64,000 nt of DNA from Hofstenia miamia (GCA_004352715.1 SCFE01000032.1:2049287-2113286); one strand, 5' to 3'; shown: positions 34,385-46,761, counted from the first letter of the stretch. The notes: a model not told the origin generated them from the letters alone. Made by a program: numbers and translations.

Positions 34385-34590
34385 TGAAGGAAAATTTTGA
34401 AATAGCCATGAAAATAACACACACTAAGATCTGTGAGGCTTTATTAATATACAACATAACAAAGAAAACATCATGAATAAACAATGTAATTTAGGCAAGA
34501 ATGAGATTAAATTATTTTAGTGTATGCAATATCATTAAATTATAAAGTGTAGTATATTGTAAACTTTTATTACCGCAAAAATATTGTTAA

Positions 34591-34620
34591 CTGACGATGA
34601 CTATAATATAGTCGAAACGT
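34591..34620 (+). ncRNA. Hammerhead-like motif (Penelope tail, copy 2b)
   Basis: CTGACGA (34591-34597) fits the hammerhead core CUGANGA. Then, after one extra T, a perfect stem GACTAT/ATAGTC follows, then GAAAC. The same design in copy 1 has a different loop but a kept stem, which argues for selection on structure in the active family. Short stems I and III of the Penelope type are not evident by eye, so cleavage ability is uncertain. Confidence 0.45.
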
Positions 34621-34683
34621 TTTTGTATTAATGTCAATTAATTATATGAATCTCAGTAAATTAACTTTTGAATATATATATAT

Positions 34684-35683
34684 NNNNNNNNNNNNNNNNN
34701 NNNNNNNNNNNNNNNNNNNNNNNNNNNNNNNNNNNNNNNNNNNNNNNNNNNNNNNNNNNNNNNNNNNNNNNNNNNNNNNNNNNNNNNNNNNNNNNNNNNN
34801 NNNNNNNNNNNNNNNNNNNNNNNNNNNNNNNNNNNNNNNNNNNNNNNNNNNNNNNNNNNNNNNNNNNNNNNNNNNNNNNNNNNNNNNNNNNNNNNNNNNN
34901 NNNNNNNNNNNNNNNNNNNNNNNNNNNNNNNNNNNNNNNNNNNNNNNNNNNNNNNNNNNNNNNNNNNNNNNNNNNNNNNNNNNNNNNNNNNNNNNNNNNN
35001 NNNNNNNNNNNNNNNNNNNNNNNNNNNNNNNNNNNNNNNNNNNNNNNNNNNNNNNNNNNNNNNNNNNNNNNNNNNNNNNNNNNNNNNNNNNNNNNNNNNN
35101 NNNNNNNNNNNNNNNNNNNNNNNNNNNNNNNNNNNNNNNNNNNNNNNNNNNNNNNNNNNNNNNNNNNNNNNNNNNNNNNNNNNNNNNNNNNNNNNNNNNN
35201 NNNNNNNNNNNNNNNNNNNNNNNNNNNNNNNNNNNNNNNNNNNNNNNNNNNNNNNNNNNNNNNNNNNNNNNNNNNNNNNNNNNNNNNNNNNNNNNNNNNN
35301 NNNNNNNNNNNNNNNNNNNNNNNNNNNNNNNNNNNNNNNNNNNNNNNNNNNNNNNNNNNNNNNNNNNNNNNNNNNNNNNNNNNNNNNNNNNNNNNNNNNN
35401 NNNNNNNNNNNNNNNNNNNNNNNNNNNNNNNNNNNNNNNNNNNNNNNNNNNNNNNNNNNNNNNNNNNNNNNNNNNNNNNNNNNNNNNNNNNNNNNNNNNN
35501 NNNNNNNNNNNNNNNNNNNNNNNNNNNNNNNNNNNNNNNNNNNNNNNNNNNNNNNNNNNNNNNNNNNNNNNNNNNNNNNNNNNNNNNNNNNNNNNNNNNN
35601 NNNNNNNNNNNNNNNNNNNNNNNNNNNNNNNNNNNNNNNNNNNNNNNNNNNNNNNNNNNNNNNNNNNNNNNNNNNNNNNNNNN
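34684..35683. other. Assembly gap (1000 N)
   Basis: A default-size N run preceded by (TA)n. Confidence 0.95.
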
Positions 35684-35829
35684 AATTTTAGATAGCAAAA
35701 AATAGAGATTTACTTATATTGCTCATATTTAACTTATGTTTCTTTAAAATGTTGCTGATTTTAACATCGAATATAATACAAAATATAGCTAAAGCTGTTT
35801 TATATACTTTGTATGTTATTTAGAGTCAC

Positions 35830-36033
35830 CTTTAGGTCGCCTTCAGGAGGTAAAGAAACAGCTTCCAACAAGTAGGACAAATCGACTTGAAGATTATTGT
35901 ATACAGGCTGCCTTGATGAATCCACCATGTTTTCATAAGTGCTTTGGTTTAATTTCATTGTGGTCTGCTCACTTTTCTTAGCTTCCAAAATATTTACCCC
36001 GGAGACAATGTAAACATCATCATCCATTCTGAT
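35830..36033 (-). CDS. Tyrosine-motif protein, second exon
   Basis: Acceptor CTGTAG, 204 nt in phase 0, likely donor AAAG|GTGACT; otherwise the frame runs to a stop at 35800. It encodes IRMDDDVYIVSGVNILEAKK, then NQSTYENMV, RQPVYNNLQVDL, SYLLEAVSL and PPEGDLK. YENM fits the p85 SH2-type YxxM, and 12 residues later YNNL fits YxxL, an ITAM-like pair. The family is not recognised. Further exons would lie toward or inside the gap. Confidence 0.5.
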
Positions 36034-36352
36034 CTACAGCAACATGGGAGTAATAATTAATAAAACTTTACGAATTTATTAATCTATTCTTACATTATAC
36101 ATGTGTTAACTCAATTTTGGTCACTATTTATCACAATATCAGGGTCATATCTTTGTTGCAAACAGTCTTAAGAAATTGACACATCTATTGGTGAATGTGT
36201 TTTCATGTAATATAATAATATGCGCTTAAGTGAACTGATGTGCCTAATGTACTTGAAAGCTATCAACAACTTTCTATGAAAATTCAAAATTCTAAAAAAT
36301 TCTTTTAAATACCTTTCCAGTTGAAAGACTTTTAATGTTTAAGAATTGTATT

Positions 36353-36362
36353 ATATATATAT

Positions 36363-36397
<35 letters not shown>

Positions 36398-36404
36398 AGA
36401 ATTG

Positions 36405-36438
<34 letters not shown>
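36353..36438. repeat. Compound (TA)n with repeated AGAATTGTATT
   Basis: Two or three (TA)n runs are separated by TAAATA and a second copy of AGAATTGTATT. A slippage-type duplication within the intron between the two tyrosine-motif exons. Confidence 0.9.
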
Positions 36439-36440
<2 letters not shown>

Positions 36441-36491
36441 AAAGTTGAAGAACTTTTGTTTCATTAGGATAAAATCTTAATATTAACGTAC

Positions 36492-36677
36492 CTGAAGATC
36501 TTCAAGATATCTGCTATTTCTGTTTTGATTCAGAGCTGCACACATCTCCTGAGGAAGAATGACATGTACTGGTACTTCATAGTATTGTGGATATTGTGAA
36601 ATATTTTTTCCATTTACATTGTTCGATGTGAATTTGTCGTCACCGACAAAAACACTTACTGATGGATTTAAAGTCAT
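36492..36677 (-). CDS. Tyrosine-motif protein, first coding exon
   Basis: ATG at 36677 with an in-frame TAA just upstream supports the start. 186 nt in phase 0 end at donor CAG|GTACGT. It encodes MTLNPSVSVFVGDDK, then SQYPQYYEVPVHVILP and NSRYLEDLQ. Together with the next exon this gives about 130 residues with no signal peptide or membrane segment, rich in Tyr, Asn, Gln and Asp, with tyrosines in SH2/YxxL-like contexts. If not for the upstream stop it would look like a receptor tail. Function unknown. Confidence 0.5.
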
Positions 36678-39600
36678 TTATCTAAATATATCAATTATTC
36701 AAATTTCTTGAAAAAGGCGTTGGAGAGTACTATAGAGTTAATAGGTGTGCAATCAAAAGATGCAATGGATCGCGATTTTCAATCCTGAGACAGTCCGAAC
36801 CGAAATTTTTTAAACGAAGTAGAATTCTCCGTCAACATCAAATCTCATAATGTCTAATTTTAACACTTTAGTATGGCATCGATATTAATAAATAAGCATC
36901 TCTCCATGTCCAGGATTTGCCCATGACTTGAGAGCAACAACGATTTTAAGAAAACCAAGAATTAATATATATTGAAGTGCTTGACAAAATATTTTTAATT
37001 TATTTCAGATAATAGTTAAAATAAGAACATCTTGGGGCATGAAATATGCAAAAAATAAGCAAAAATTACTCCAAGAATGCGGAAGAATTTGATTGACACA
37101 ATTAAAGACAGATTTTTGAAATGTGTTCGCTAAGAATGCAATGTTTTCTAATTTCTTTTACATAAACTCATAAAAAACTTAATATCCCATTGATTGATGC
37201 AAATTTTGTTACTGTGCGTATTTTGTTGCTAAGAGATTGAAAAAATTCTATTTCTCATTTTTTTACTGGAGCTATAGATTGTCTGATAGAAGATCACCGC
37301 AAAATGAATTTAATTAATCTTATGAGTTTCCAAATGATCATTAGTCTCATATTTTCAAGAATGACCTAACAGTTAGATTTTTGATGTTACAAAGTTTTGA
37401 ATCCCCGCATTCTTCATGTTTGAAGCCAAATGACTATGCATAGCAGTTTTTAATATACCTTATTCTAATAATTTGAGCTTAATTTAATCAACCTGGGAAC
37501 AACTGTTTTTGGGTTGCAGGCAGTTCTAAAAACTGATTTAGTCCAAAATTCATGTCTTAGAGTTATTTTAAGGTGCGAACTGTAGTACGTTTCCAATTGG
37601 TACGATATACTATAATTTTTAGGCAAGACCAAATTGGAAATTTTTTTTCGATTAGGTTCTACCACTGAACTTCCTGAAACTCCTTTATGGAGTAAGAAAT
37701 GTATCGATTATTTAAGAACATAAGTGCCCTCTCATGATATCTATATAATATAGTTAAATGAAAAAAAAGCCTTAATTCTATAGTCATATAAAATCAATAC
37801 CTTTTTAGTAGCATTATAAAGAGAAATTTTACTCCGATGGTGTCAACAACAAATTATGCTGTTAATCATTACCAACAAGTGTAATGTGCAATGGTGCCAA
37901 CAAATACACTGTGCTCACTTCTAAAACGCATTAGCCCTAAGCTACCGCACGAATTTAACGTGTGCGCATTTATAAAACGTAGAAGCCGTCTACAATTTAA
38001 ACCATGTAATATCTTCACGATGGGGCATTTTCTAATTTACCAAATCCCAAAATTTTGTTGAGATAACTACAAATCACTAATAGTAATGATTTGTTTTCAA
38101 TTTCAGACAACATACAAAGGTTGAAAAAATATGCTAGAATTGCTAGCTATTGAAGGCTTACGGGAAAGATTCTTGGTCCTGGGCACATATCTGGTCTCGC
38201 AGTGACCAGACCTCGAGACAAGATATGGGATGGGACAGGGACTGAATACCCATATGAGCATAATATCAAAAATTCGCAGCCTAGTAGTTTAGACATAAAA
38301 AATTTTATTTGTTTAAAGATAAAACAGTTTATATTCATTTCGACTCTTATTTTGATGTGTTAAGCTTCAGCAATATATTCTAGTTTGTTGTATGTTCAGC
38401 TATATTTTCGTTGTCAATTAAATAATTTCTTACTTGATGTGTGGTATCAAATTTGTAGAAGCTAGCTACTAAAGAAAAATTTTCGACATGGGGCCGCCGT
38501 TACCGGCACTAAATATAACTGGTCCCGTACATCTCTACTATACCTACCTTTAGTGTCCACATATTTGAACTAACTGCTTGTTCCTGTACTGCCTTCTACT
38601 ATGCTTTTTTTCCTTTGCCCTTTTTCTCTTCTTGGCACGGTCTGCTGTTCATTGCTAACTGCTGTAGTATCTTAGCTCTCTTGCTTTGTATTTATTCCTG
38701 GGCCCAGTTTTCATCTCTTCATAAATTGTGTTCTCTTTCTCTATCGTTCCTAAGTACTTTGTTCCATTTTTCACCTATTCAATCTTGCTACCACTACTCA
38801 TCTGCAACACTTCATTCTGCCCAACTGCCTCTGACCAATGCGACTGTTGCACACTTATATATTTGAACTACTATCTATACACTCTATCTGGTTTTTTTAA
38901 ATGTCCATTTGCTTGTGCAACGCTTACTTTAATCTTGGTCGCATCTTCTAGTAATCAATATATCATAGCTGACTCATGTCTTAGCATTCTTCTCTAACGT
39001 AAACTTTATGCCTTTCCGCTTTAGATCTTATATTACAGGAATTCATGCAATTACAAAAAATGATAGTGCAAAAAATCTAATCCTAAGTCTCAGCCTATGC
39101 CCATTTATCTAATTCTGCAACTTAATCATCTTTTAATTTAGGAACCTAAGGCGCTGTTCGATTTCCATTGGCCTTTTGATATCTTCAGTACCCACTATGA
39201 TGCATGTTATCAAATGATATCCTTTAGTCGATCCAACAATTTTACATCACTGATTGGGATATAATCATCTGACATTTTCATAATAAACTACTGGAACTAC
39301 ATTCCTTGTACATAGTTTTTAATATTGTTATTCTTTCGGGCTAATTGCCTTACACTATTTAGTCTTACATGAAAATGCATCATTATATTCTTAGTTACTG
39401 TGAATACTTCAAAATGAATTTTAAAAGGTTAAAAAACCTGATTACTTGCACAATTGTAGGTTGATTTTGAGTCCATCAATTGTGATAGCTGATCAAAGGT
39501 GAATTAAAGATTAACCGCTCACCAGCTTCAAGTAATTGGTGAAGAAAAGGACGAACGTTAAGAGTAGCATTCCACGTACCAAAAGTGAGACTGAGTTGAT

Positions 39601-41099
39601 ATTGATATTAAAATTATGTCAATTGAGTTGAATTGATAATTACCATAACCCTAACTGTGACCTGTAAATATTTATAATGCGCAGAATGGGAGCATAAAAA
39701 AGAGGTATGGTTTTATATTTAATTTAGTATAAAAGACTAAGAAAAAAACAAAAACATCAAGTGAACTGTTACAAGTAGTGAAGCAGTTCCATTTGTTAGA
39801 GCGCCTCTAAAGTATGGCACATTTTATTGCATTTTTTACAGATGTCTTTCAAATTTGAGGGTTGAAGCAAAGTTGCAACTTGAGAAATTCCAGCAGACGT
39901 TTTCAGGAATGTAGTAGGTTTTCTTCATCAAGTATTTCACATGACCTAGACATGTAAAATTGTAATTGCTCTTCAAATGATAGTTGTTTTTCAGTATTAG
40001 GAAATACAGTTTCTTGATGCGTAGCTTGTTAAATTAATCAAATTTTTGCTTTAGACCAGATGATGTTTTCATTCCTATTTTGGTCTGCAGGTAGATCTGC
40101 TGCACAAGACCTGACGGCATCTATCTGCTGCAAATTTCAACCATTTCAAATTCTCATTCATTGCAAGCTAGGAGCAGATTACAAACACTCAAAGCAATTC
40201 GATAAATGTTATTATCCATGTTATCTATTTGTGTACCTGGCCTTAGAATCACTAAAAGACTTCTAGGCTACGTCAATCAAGACTTTCCGGAAACTGGTTC
40301 TCTGCGTTAAACTTTCCCTAAGCTATAATGATAAGAATTTATTTCAGGCTTTTGTAAATTACAAAAAGAATAAAATTTATTGAATTACCATTACATGATT
40401 CAAAATTATCAACAAATTTACAGAAAAATTCAATAATTTTCATTTACATTACAATCTTCTAATTTGCAAGCAACTACTATTTAATCGTTTTTTTAATGTG
40501 ATATTATTAGAGTTGCTTTCTATTTATAAAACATTACTTCCAACTGCTGGAAGATTTGTTGATTAATACTGAGATGTTCTCCATCAGTAACTCTTGCAGC
40601 ATTTATGTACACAAATAGTGTTTGGAGCCAATAAGGACCAACCTCCTAATGCTTCAAAGGCCATAGAAACAAATATAATACCTTATTCTTGACAGGTCTG
40701 GTCGTACATCGCAAATTTGTCTTTTTCTGTCACTTTCACGTGGAACCGGCAGTAGTTTCGGCCTCGCAACCTCTGATTTTGCGCATGGCACGACTCAAAG
40801 GGCTTAGAATATCTTTGCACATATCAAGAAACAGTCAAAGTTCCTTGTTGCTTCTATGGGCTCAAAACCTTATAAATACATGAACATTAAGTATGGAGAG
40901 AATTTAAATCTTTTTGAAAAATTCAAAATTTTCAAAGAAAACGTGTTAATCTTTTCAACAACCGCGCAGGCACAGCAAAACGCTTTAATGAGAAATTCCC
41001 AACATTGTATTAAAGCATGTTTCCCAAAACACCTACGCATGCCCCAAGATTTTCAAATTTGCTAAAAGGCTCTGAGAAAATTCTTCATAAATTTGGAAA
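36678..41099. other. Intergenic, 4.4 kb without recognised gene
   Basis: It contains GGGAC/GGTCCCG words at 38155-38230 and 38490-38545 that resemble eroded hAT ends, a C/T-rich stretch at 38560-38890, and a weak LINE-end-like frame at 37465-37665 (-). None can be supported as a gene. Confidence 0.45.
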
Positions 41100-42160
41100 A
41101 ACGTTTTGTCCTTTAAAACGGCCGCTAGACTTCTTAACGTTAGCCAACAAGTGTTTCCGTATGGTATTTTGGATAGATGTGACAATTGCATAATTTTCGA
41201 TTTTCATTAATATTCAATCTTTATGTTAATGACATCAATTTTAGTGAAACCATAAAATGTGTCGAATATGCTGGTGACACCCTGCTGTCTTCAAACAACC
41301 ATTGTGATTTATTATTATGTATGAAAAAAATAAATTGAAATTAAATTTTGAAGACTAGATTTATGGTATTAAATATTTCTAACAAGACTGAAAAATTAAT
41401 GTTAAAAATAAACAATATTATACAAGAAGAGACAAAAATTAAATTCTTAGGAATAATCTTTGACAATAAGTTAACATTTGAAATTGAAGTCAAAAAATAA
41501 TGCAGAAAATGATACAAGGAATCAAAATAATAACTAAAATTCAAAAATTTATACCTATAAATTGGAAAATTACTCTAATAAAATCATATATATAAACTCA
41601 TTACTTATATTTAGCCTGTTTATTAACAACTTTCAATAAACGAATGAAGATCAAACTAGAAAGAATTTTCAATTGGAGTATCAATACCATCTGTGAAAGA
41701 AAAAATCAAGCTACAATCAAAGAAGATAACTACTTATTTTCATTAGAACATTTACAAAAACTAAGATCTGTAGAAGTATTTTTCAAATTGAAGGCAAGAA
41801 ACAAAATACCAACTAAAATACAATTAAGAACAAATTCTTATAGAAAACTTAAATTTAAGAAAAATATGATGAAGAACTCATTTACCAATTTTAGTATTGA
41901 CTTATGGAATGAATTGCCACCTCAATTTAAAGAAAAAAAATATTTAAAGACTTTAAAAGAAATTTAAAAATGTATTTGAAACCAAGAAAAATCAACTATT
42001 TAAATTACCAAAGAACTCAATCAATCCCAAAAACCAAGCTTAGTCATTAAACCAGAAAAAAACTATTTTTAAAATCTTAATAAGTGCTTATCACTTTATT
42101 TGTATAGTGATTATATATACAGAGGATTTTAAAAATAAATATTTCTATTATTATTAAATT
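41100..42160 (+). mobile_element. LINE-A: RT palm end to 3' tail
   Basis: A 5'-truncated plus-strand LINE. In shifting frames: NFSETIKCVEYAGDTLLSS (active-site block), then KFLGIIFDNKLTFE, a thumb, and an intact C-terminal frame (41644-41967) ending in the typical NFSIDLWNELPPQFKE. The 3' end is near 42150 in TATTATTATTAAA. The active site reads YAGDT instead of YADDT, with Gly at codon 41273-41275. Confidence 0.7.
41644..41967 (+). pseudogene. LINE-A ORF2 C-terminal segment
   Basis: 107 intact codons, Lys-rich, with LERIFNWSINTICERKNQA and DLWNELPPQFKEKKYLKTLK. The LWNELP block marks the end of non-LTR ORF2 proteins. The intact frame contrasts with the broken RT upstream. Confidence 0.6.
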
Positions 42161-42817
42161 CAATAGCAATTATATTTGTGAATAAATGATGTCTTAACAT
42201 TCGCCACTAGAGGGATACAAAATTTAAGAGGTTTGAAATAGTCTTAACCATTTATAATCAAATTTTGCTCATAGGGTAGAAATATTTTTGTAAGAAAAAG
42301 CACTCCACCCATGGTTCAAAAATGTGTTGACTGACTTCCATTCAGCCCTGTTGAGCTTTACATTTCTGTGCCTGAAAATAGCATCGTAACCCGTTACTTT
42401 TATCATTTTTAGACTTACTTAAAAAATCTCAATGACCTACAGCAACTTCTCATTGTTTTAAATTTCTATATTTATATAAATAATTTACATAATTTTCAAA
42501 TGAGATTGCAATATCAAAAATAGTTAATTGAGTTAAGGCTTGATTTATTTACTAATTTACGAATTCAATTATGTAACAATATATTTTTTTTAAATTATGC
42601 TAGTTAAAAGCTTATTTTGCAGCTCTTAAAACATTACTATGAAATTGTACTGATACTTTAATACTATGTTTTGCAAATTCCATAAGCAACTGTAATTGAA
42701 AATGTACAAAATTCTTAATTGTGGACTGACTACGAACATGAATAAAAAAACAACAGTAAATATATTAATTCTTAATAAATACTAAATCGTCCGCATTGAT
42801 GATTGAGTGAGAATTTC

Positions 42818-42907
42818 CTAGAACAATCGTTCGTATTTTTCAAAGAAGTCAATAAATTCTTCAGTGGTTATCATTTCCTTAGAATCTTTGTTAATCAAAT
42901 GGAATAA
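42818..42907 (-). CDS. EFHC-like gene, last exon (EF-hand end)
   Basis: Acceptor GTTTAG, phase 0, 29 codons and TAG at 42820-42818. It encodes LFHLINKDSKEMITTEEFID then FFEKYERLF. The loop N-K-D-S-K-E-M-I-T-T-E-E has the EF-hand pattern, with Asn and Asp at positions 1 and 3, Ile at 8 and Glu at 12; position 5 is Lys, so calcium binding may be weak. EFHC proteins end in such an EF-hand. Confidence 0.7.
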   Translation of the reverse strand, partial: LFHLINKDSKEMITTEEFIDFFEKYERLF

Positions 42908-44098
42908 CTAAACAAATTCCAAATCAGCAAGGCGTCGTTTACAGAATTTATTTCGATAAAGTACATATTTAGGGAATTTAAGGAGGCTTTAAAGCAGAGG
43001 AGCATGCATCTCTTTTGGAATACATTGAACAAAAATTTACTACTAAAATTGCAGAAATAGCAGTTATGGTTTTCCAATTCATCAAAAAATAAAATGAGAC
43101 TAGTTGTTGGGGACACAATATTAGAAATTCGTATATTGTTATGTTTCAAAGTCATTTTTCCCATAATTGCTAGTATTAGTGATACAGACAACTCTGTGGT
43201 TTTTTCCCGATTACAGGATGCCTAAGTACCACCATTAAAGGTCAATATTTATTAGATAAATATGAGGGTAGAGCATGTCAATGAAGACAAAAATCCATTC
43301 AAAGCATAATAGTAGAAAAATATTTGAAATATATACAGAAATATTGTATGGAAAATATTGGAGATATAAAAAAACTGGGATAATGCAGCACAAAATGGCT
43401 ATAGAAGCTAGAATTAAAGAAAGAAGAAGAAACACTGGTCAGCAGAGAAACAAGCAATCATGACAAATTGAGTAAGAAGGAATGTATGAAATACTTAAAA
43501 TTCATACCTAGTGTACAGTCTGAAAGAAAGACAAAAGATAATATATTGGCTGACTGTAACTATGTCACACAGAAAAGGTATAGGTTTAGGCCTAGGCATT
43601 GCAACAGGCCGAAGGGCAATTAGAAAGTGAATATGCTATGCAATTTGAACATACAGATAACAAAACCAGTGAAGAATGGAAACAAGGCATAGTTCTAAAC
43701 TGAGATCTGCCACATCTTGATAGCTAAAGGGCAAAAAATTGGAAAGCAAAATAAAATTAATTGTGCACACATAGAGATGTGAAAGAAAATATAGAAATAC
43801 TGTGAAAACTAATGAAGGTCAAGGTGGTAAGCATAGTGTTTGCAGTAGAAGCATTATGAAAGGTGCTTAGAAAATTGATGATTACCAAAGTAAAGGGTGG
43901 AGGCAAAACTACTGGATAGAGTTATATTCCTAATAAAGGCTCCAGCATCCTCAAAAACTGGTTAATTGCTCGAACTTATAGCGGCTATTAACATTCAATT
44001 GAAAGAATAACAGTTATCATATTATGTTCACTGAAAGACTGAGTGTAACATTTTTAGCTGAAATTTCTCAAGTTGTAGTTTTGGAAATAGCTACTTAC

Positions 44099-44303
44099 TC
44101 TCTTATAAAAGCTTTCATCAAAGAAATTATAGATGCCGGTAAAGAACTTAACGAATTCCTTTTCCGTGATATATGTTGGCAAAGTTCGTTTAAACCGAAT
44201 AAGCGCGTGCTGATACGTTAAACTGTATAAACGAACCCGGTTTGCATACCGTAAATTTCTAGCAATTTCTCTAATTTTTTCTTCATCTTCTTCAGTAATT
44301 TCT
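44099..44303 (-). CDS. EFHC-like gene, exon 7 (helical, EF-hand-like)
   Basis: Acceptor TTTTAG, donor GTAAGT. It starts one base into an Arg codon begun by the previous exon and ends in phase 0. It encodes EITEEDEEKIREIARNLRYA, then FKRTLPTYITEKEFVKFF and FDESFYKR. This matches the region before and in the first EF-hand-like helix-loop-helix at the EFHC C-terminus. The loop lacks canonical acidic residues. Confidence 0.75.
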
Positions 44304-44933
44304 CTAAAATGTGATCATTATGTGTCAACTATTACAAACACTATGTAATGATAAGGTAAAAGTAAATTAGTACTCATTAAAAGCAAGTTTAAGGCAGGAG
44401 ATAAACACAATTTTTGGAAGTATAAATTTAATTTGATTGAGTCTAACACGATTGCATACCGATATATATTATGTAACTAAGCAATTATGTATCTTCACGT
44501 GAGTATGCGGATAATCTTATTAGAAAATATATGAATTTAAAAAAGTCCAGGTCATTTGCAATTTGATTTAATTTCACCTTCATTTCAAATTTGTTAAGTC
44601 CCCAGTAGTTACTACAATTAGGAATAAATAAGTGTATGACATTATCAAAACTATTTTAAAATACCGCAAGTTGAATGGGACATATGGACGTGAAAGTATG
44701 AAATTTAGATAAAAAGTTATGCATTGAATACAAAATTCAAATACAATAGGTCTTGTTTATCACATCATACTTGGTTGACTCTAATCTTCAAGGATAAAGC
44801 TGGCTTTACGGAACAGCTTTTCTGATTGGCATTAGCTTTTGGTAATATGAAATTATCCTAGTCCAAAATATCATTATTTTTTAAAACAGATGCATTTTCC
44901 GAAATAAACTACAGTTTTACTCTACATGCAGAC

Positions 44934-45124
44934 CTGTTGAAGTCCTCTTTTTCAATATTTTGGGATTCCTTTTCTTTCTTAAGTGCTCTTAAACTTTCTA
45001 TTGTTCTTTCTATATTTGGGAATCTAAAGTGATTTTCTTCTAAGAAAGTAAGGACGAAATCATCAGCATCGATTACCTCGTATTCTCTGCCATAAACGCG
45101 TAAGACAGCACCAATATACATTTC
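44934..45124 (-). CDS. EFHC-like gene, exon 6 (DM10-3 second half)
   Basis: Acceptor ATTTAG, phase 0 in, donor ACAG|GTCTGC, phase 2 out. It encodes EMYIGAVLRVYGREYEVIDA then DDFVLTFLEEN, the conserved DM10 end ('G..+.+yGr.f.i.daDey.l.yme'), followed by a Lys/Glu-rich helix. This is the exon that identifies the family most clearly. Confidence 0.85.
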
Positions 45125-46112
45125 CTAAATTAAATCTTTTAACCAAACGTTTAAATGTTAGCAACTTAGATTTCATTCAACAAAATATTGTATTTCAGTC
45201 AAATTTTTTTAGCCTAACTACATGCTTTTAATTGTTCAGAATTAATTCGGATGTTAATTTTATAAATAATCATAACTTGATACTATAGGATGCGGTCATG
45301 TACATGGTATTGGAATTTAAAAATTTTTGAATTTGCCAAAAATGATTCTATTTATTTGATCAAACAATTTATTTTCTGTTGAAATTTGAGTCATTTTTCA
45401 AATAGCATAAAAATGATGTGACGGATTTTTGGCAAGCTACGTAGAAATTATAGCGATATGCACTTATTAATGATTCAAAAATCAAATATTCCTCATTCCA
45501 GCTATTATACGTATTGCTTTTTCAATATACAGCAACTCATGATAATGAAAATAATCAGTGGAAAACCTCGGAGGGCTAAAAGTTTTGAAGAAACAACATT
45601 TAAAAATGGAGGTTCACCGAATGTTACAAACCTTATTTTTCCAAAAAAAATTCAAATGTGGTTTTTTAGTTTTAAGCAAATAAGTAAGTTAGCAAAATTA
45701 TAAGATTAGTTGATAAAAAGTAGCAGAATCAAAGGTAGTTGACTTTGAATTAAAAATTTTTAACAAACTTATACACGCTGTATTTATATTTCACTTAGAC
45801 AAATAAAAGCCTCATATTCATGCCTAAGGCCTTTTAATTTACAAAGCGACTTTAGTGCTCATATACAAGCTAAAAGCCTTCAACTGGCGAATTTTTGTTG
45901 TGGTGCACATAAAATTCATGTAAACAGTATTTTCTATCAAACCTGATGGATGGATATTACAAGCTAGCTACGTGATTCGAGTTTACATTCTAAAGTATTA
46001 CAACTGACTGTCCTTAAATGAATAACACACAGAAAATAGATTCACATGCATCAGAAATTTCGTTTAAGCGTAAATTTAATATGATTATTAAAAAATATAG
46101 TAATAGTTCAAC

Positions 46113-46286
46113 CTGAGGTCCATAACATTCGGGGTTTTTATCATCAGTGTCAGGCATTCTGATTAATTGAGGCTTTAAAATTTTTAGACTTTTTTTTCCT
46201 TCCAATGGTCTAGATATTGATATGAAATTCGTAGCAAGATGGTAACTAATAATGTATCGCTCCTTGCTTTTAGCACAAAATCCATT
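46113..46286 (-). CDS. EFHC-like gene, exon 5 (DM10-3 middle)
   Basis: Acceptor TTTTTTAG, 174 nt in phase 0, donor CAG|GTTGAA. It encodes NGFCAKSKERYIISYHLATN then FISISRP, a Lys-rich turn, and NPECYGPQ. It matches the beta strands '+rFvfsYfLatD.isI.EPp' and the 'YG..D' joint of DM10-3. The Asp of the 'LATD' block is Asn here. Confidence 0.8.
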
Positions 46287-46662
46287 CTAAAAAATATATT
46301 TATACATAAAAGAAAATTAAATGAAGGTGAATTGTGTAAAATGTATATGAATTAATTGAATTTTTAGGTAATCTCTAAATATTGGACAATAGAACTAAGT
46401 GCATTCTAATGATAATAATAACTTAAGAATCCACTATACTAATAATAATTTCGTAATTTTAGTGATATTTATCGTTTTCTGCATTTTTAAATATTATCAG
46501 AATAATATTTTTTAAATTAACTTTCATGTCCAATTCGTCCAAATAAAATTTGTTTGGAAAATTTCAAACTCTCATTACAAACATTGCAGTAGTTTGCGAA
46601 AAGGTATGAAATAAACTCAGAAAGCTTATAATTCATATTCATAAATAAAATATAAAAAATAC

Positions 46663-46761
46663 CCTTTGAATAGCTAGAAATCTGAGTGCCTGAGTTCCAT
46701 ACAAGTGAGGTTGGAAGAAATTTAGGTGCGTTAACTTCTTTCTTGTAACTGTGGGAGGTTG
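46663..46761 (-). CDS. EFHC-like gene, exon 4 (DM10-3 first strand)
   Basis: Acceptor CACATTTAG, 33 codons in phase 0, donor CAAAGG|GTATTT. It encodes QPPTVTRKKLTHLNFFQPHL then YGTQALRFLAIQR. The segment ALRFLA matches the 'kvLRylA' first strand of DM10-3. It is too short to stand out as an open frame, but both joints fit. Confidence 0.7.

Larger units (their letters stand above)
32838..34683 (+). mobile_element. Penelope-like element copies 2a and 2b, nested mariner end
   Basis: The segment 32838-32953 is repeated at 33899-34018, and 32954-33056 is repeated at 34168-34270. In the left copy the two segments are joined directly; in the right copy 150 bp stand between them, so the left copy is internally deleted at an AATTCA microhomology. 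The right copy continues into a GIY-YIG fragment and a hairpin tail like copy 1 (25.8 kb). A mariner C-terminus (33630-33823) lies between the two copies. Confidence 0.65.

Noticed and set aside
38615-38997. Overlapping plus frames rich in Cys, Leu and Ser
   Set aside because: They result from a C/T-rich strand; several frames are open at once and none has a motif.
40689-41065. Plus-strand frames with a less AT-rich patch near 40700-40830, considered as a SINE or tRNA-like piece
   Set aside because: No A/B box pair or cloverleaf could be drawn, and no 3' tail or second copy was seen.
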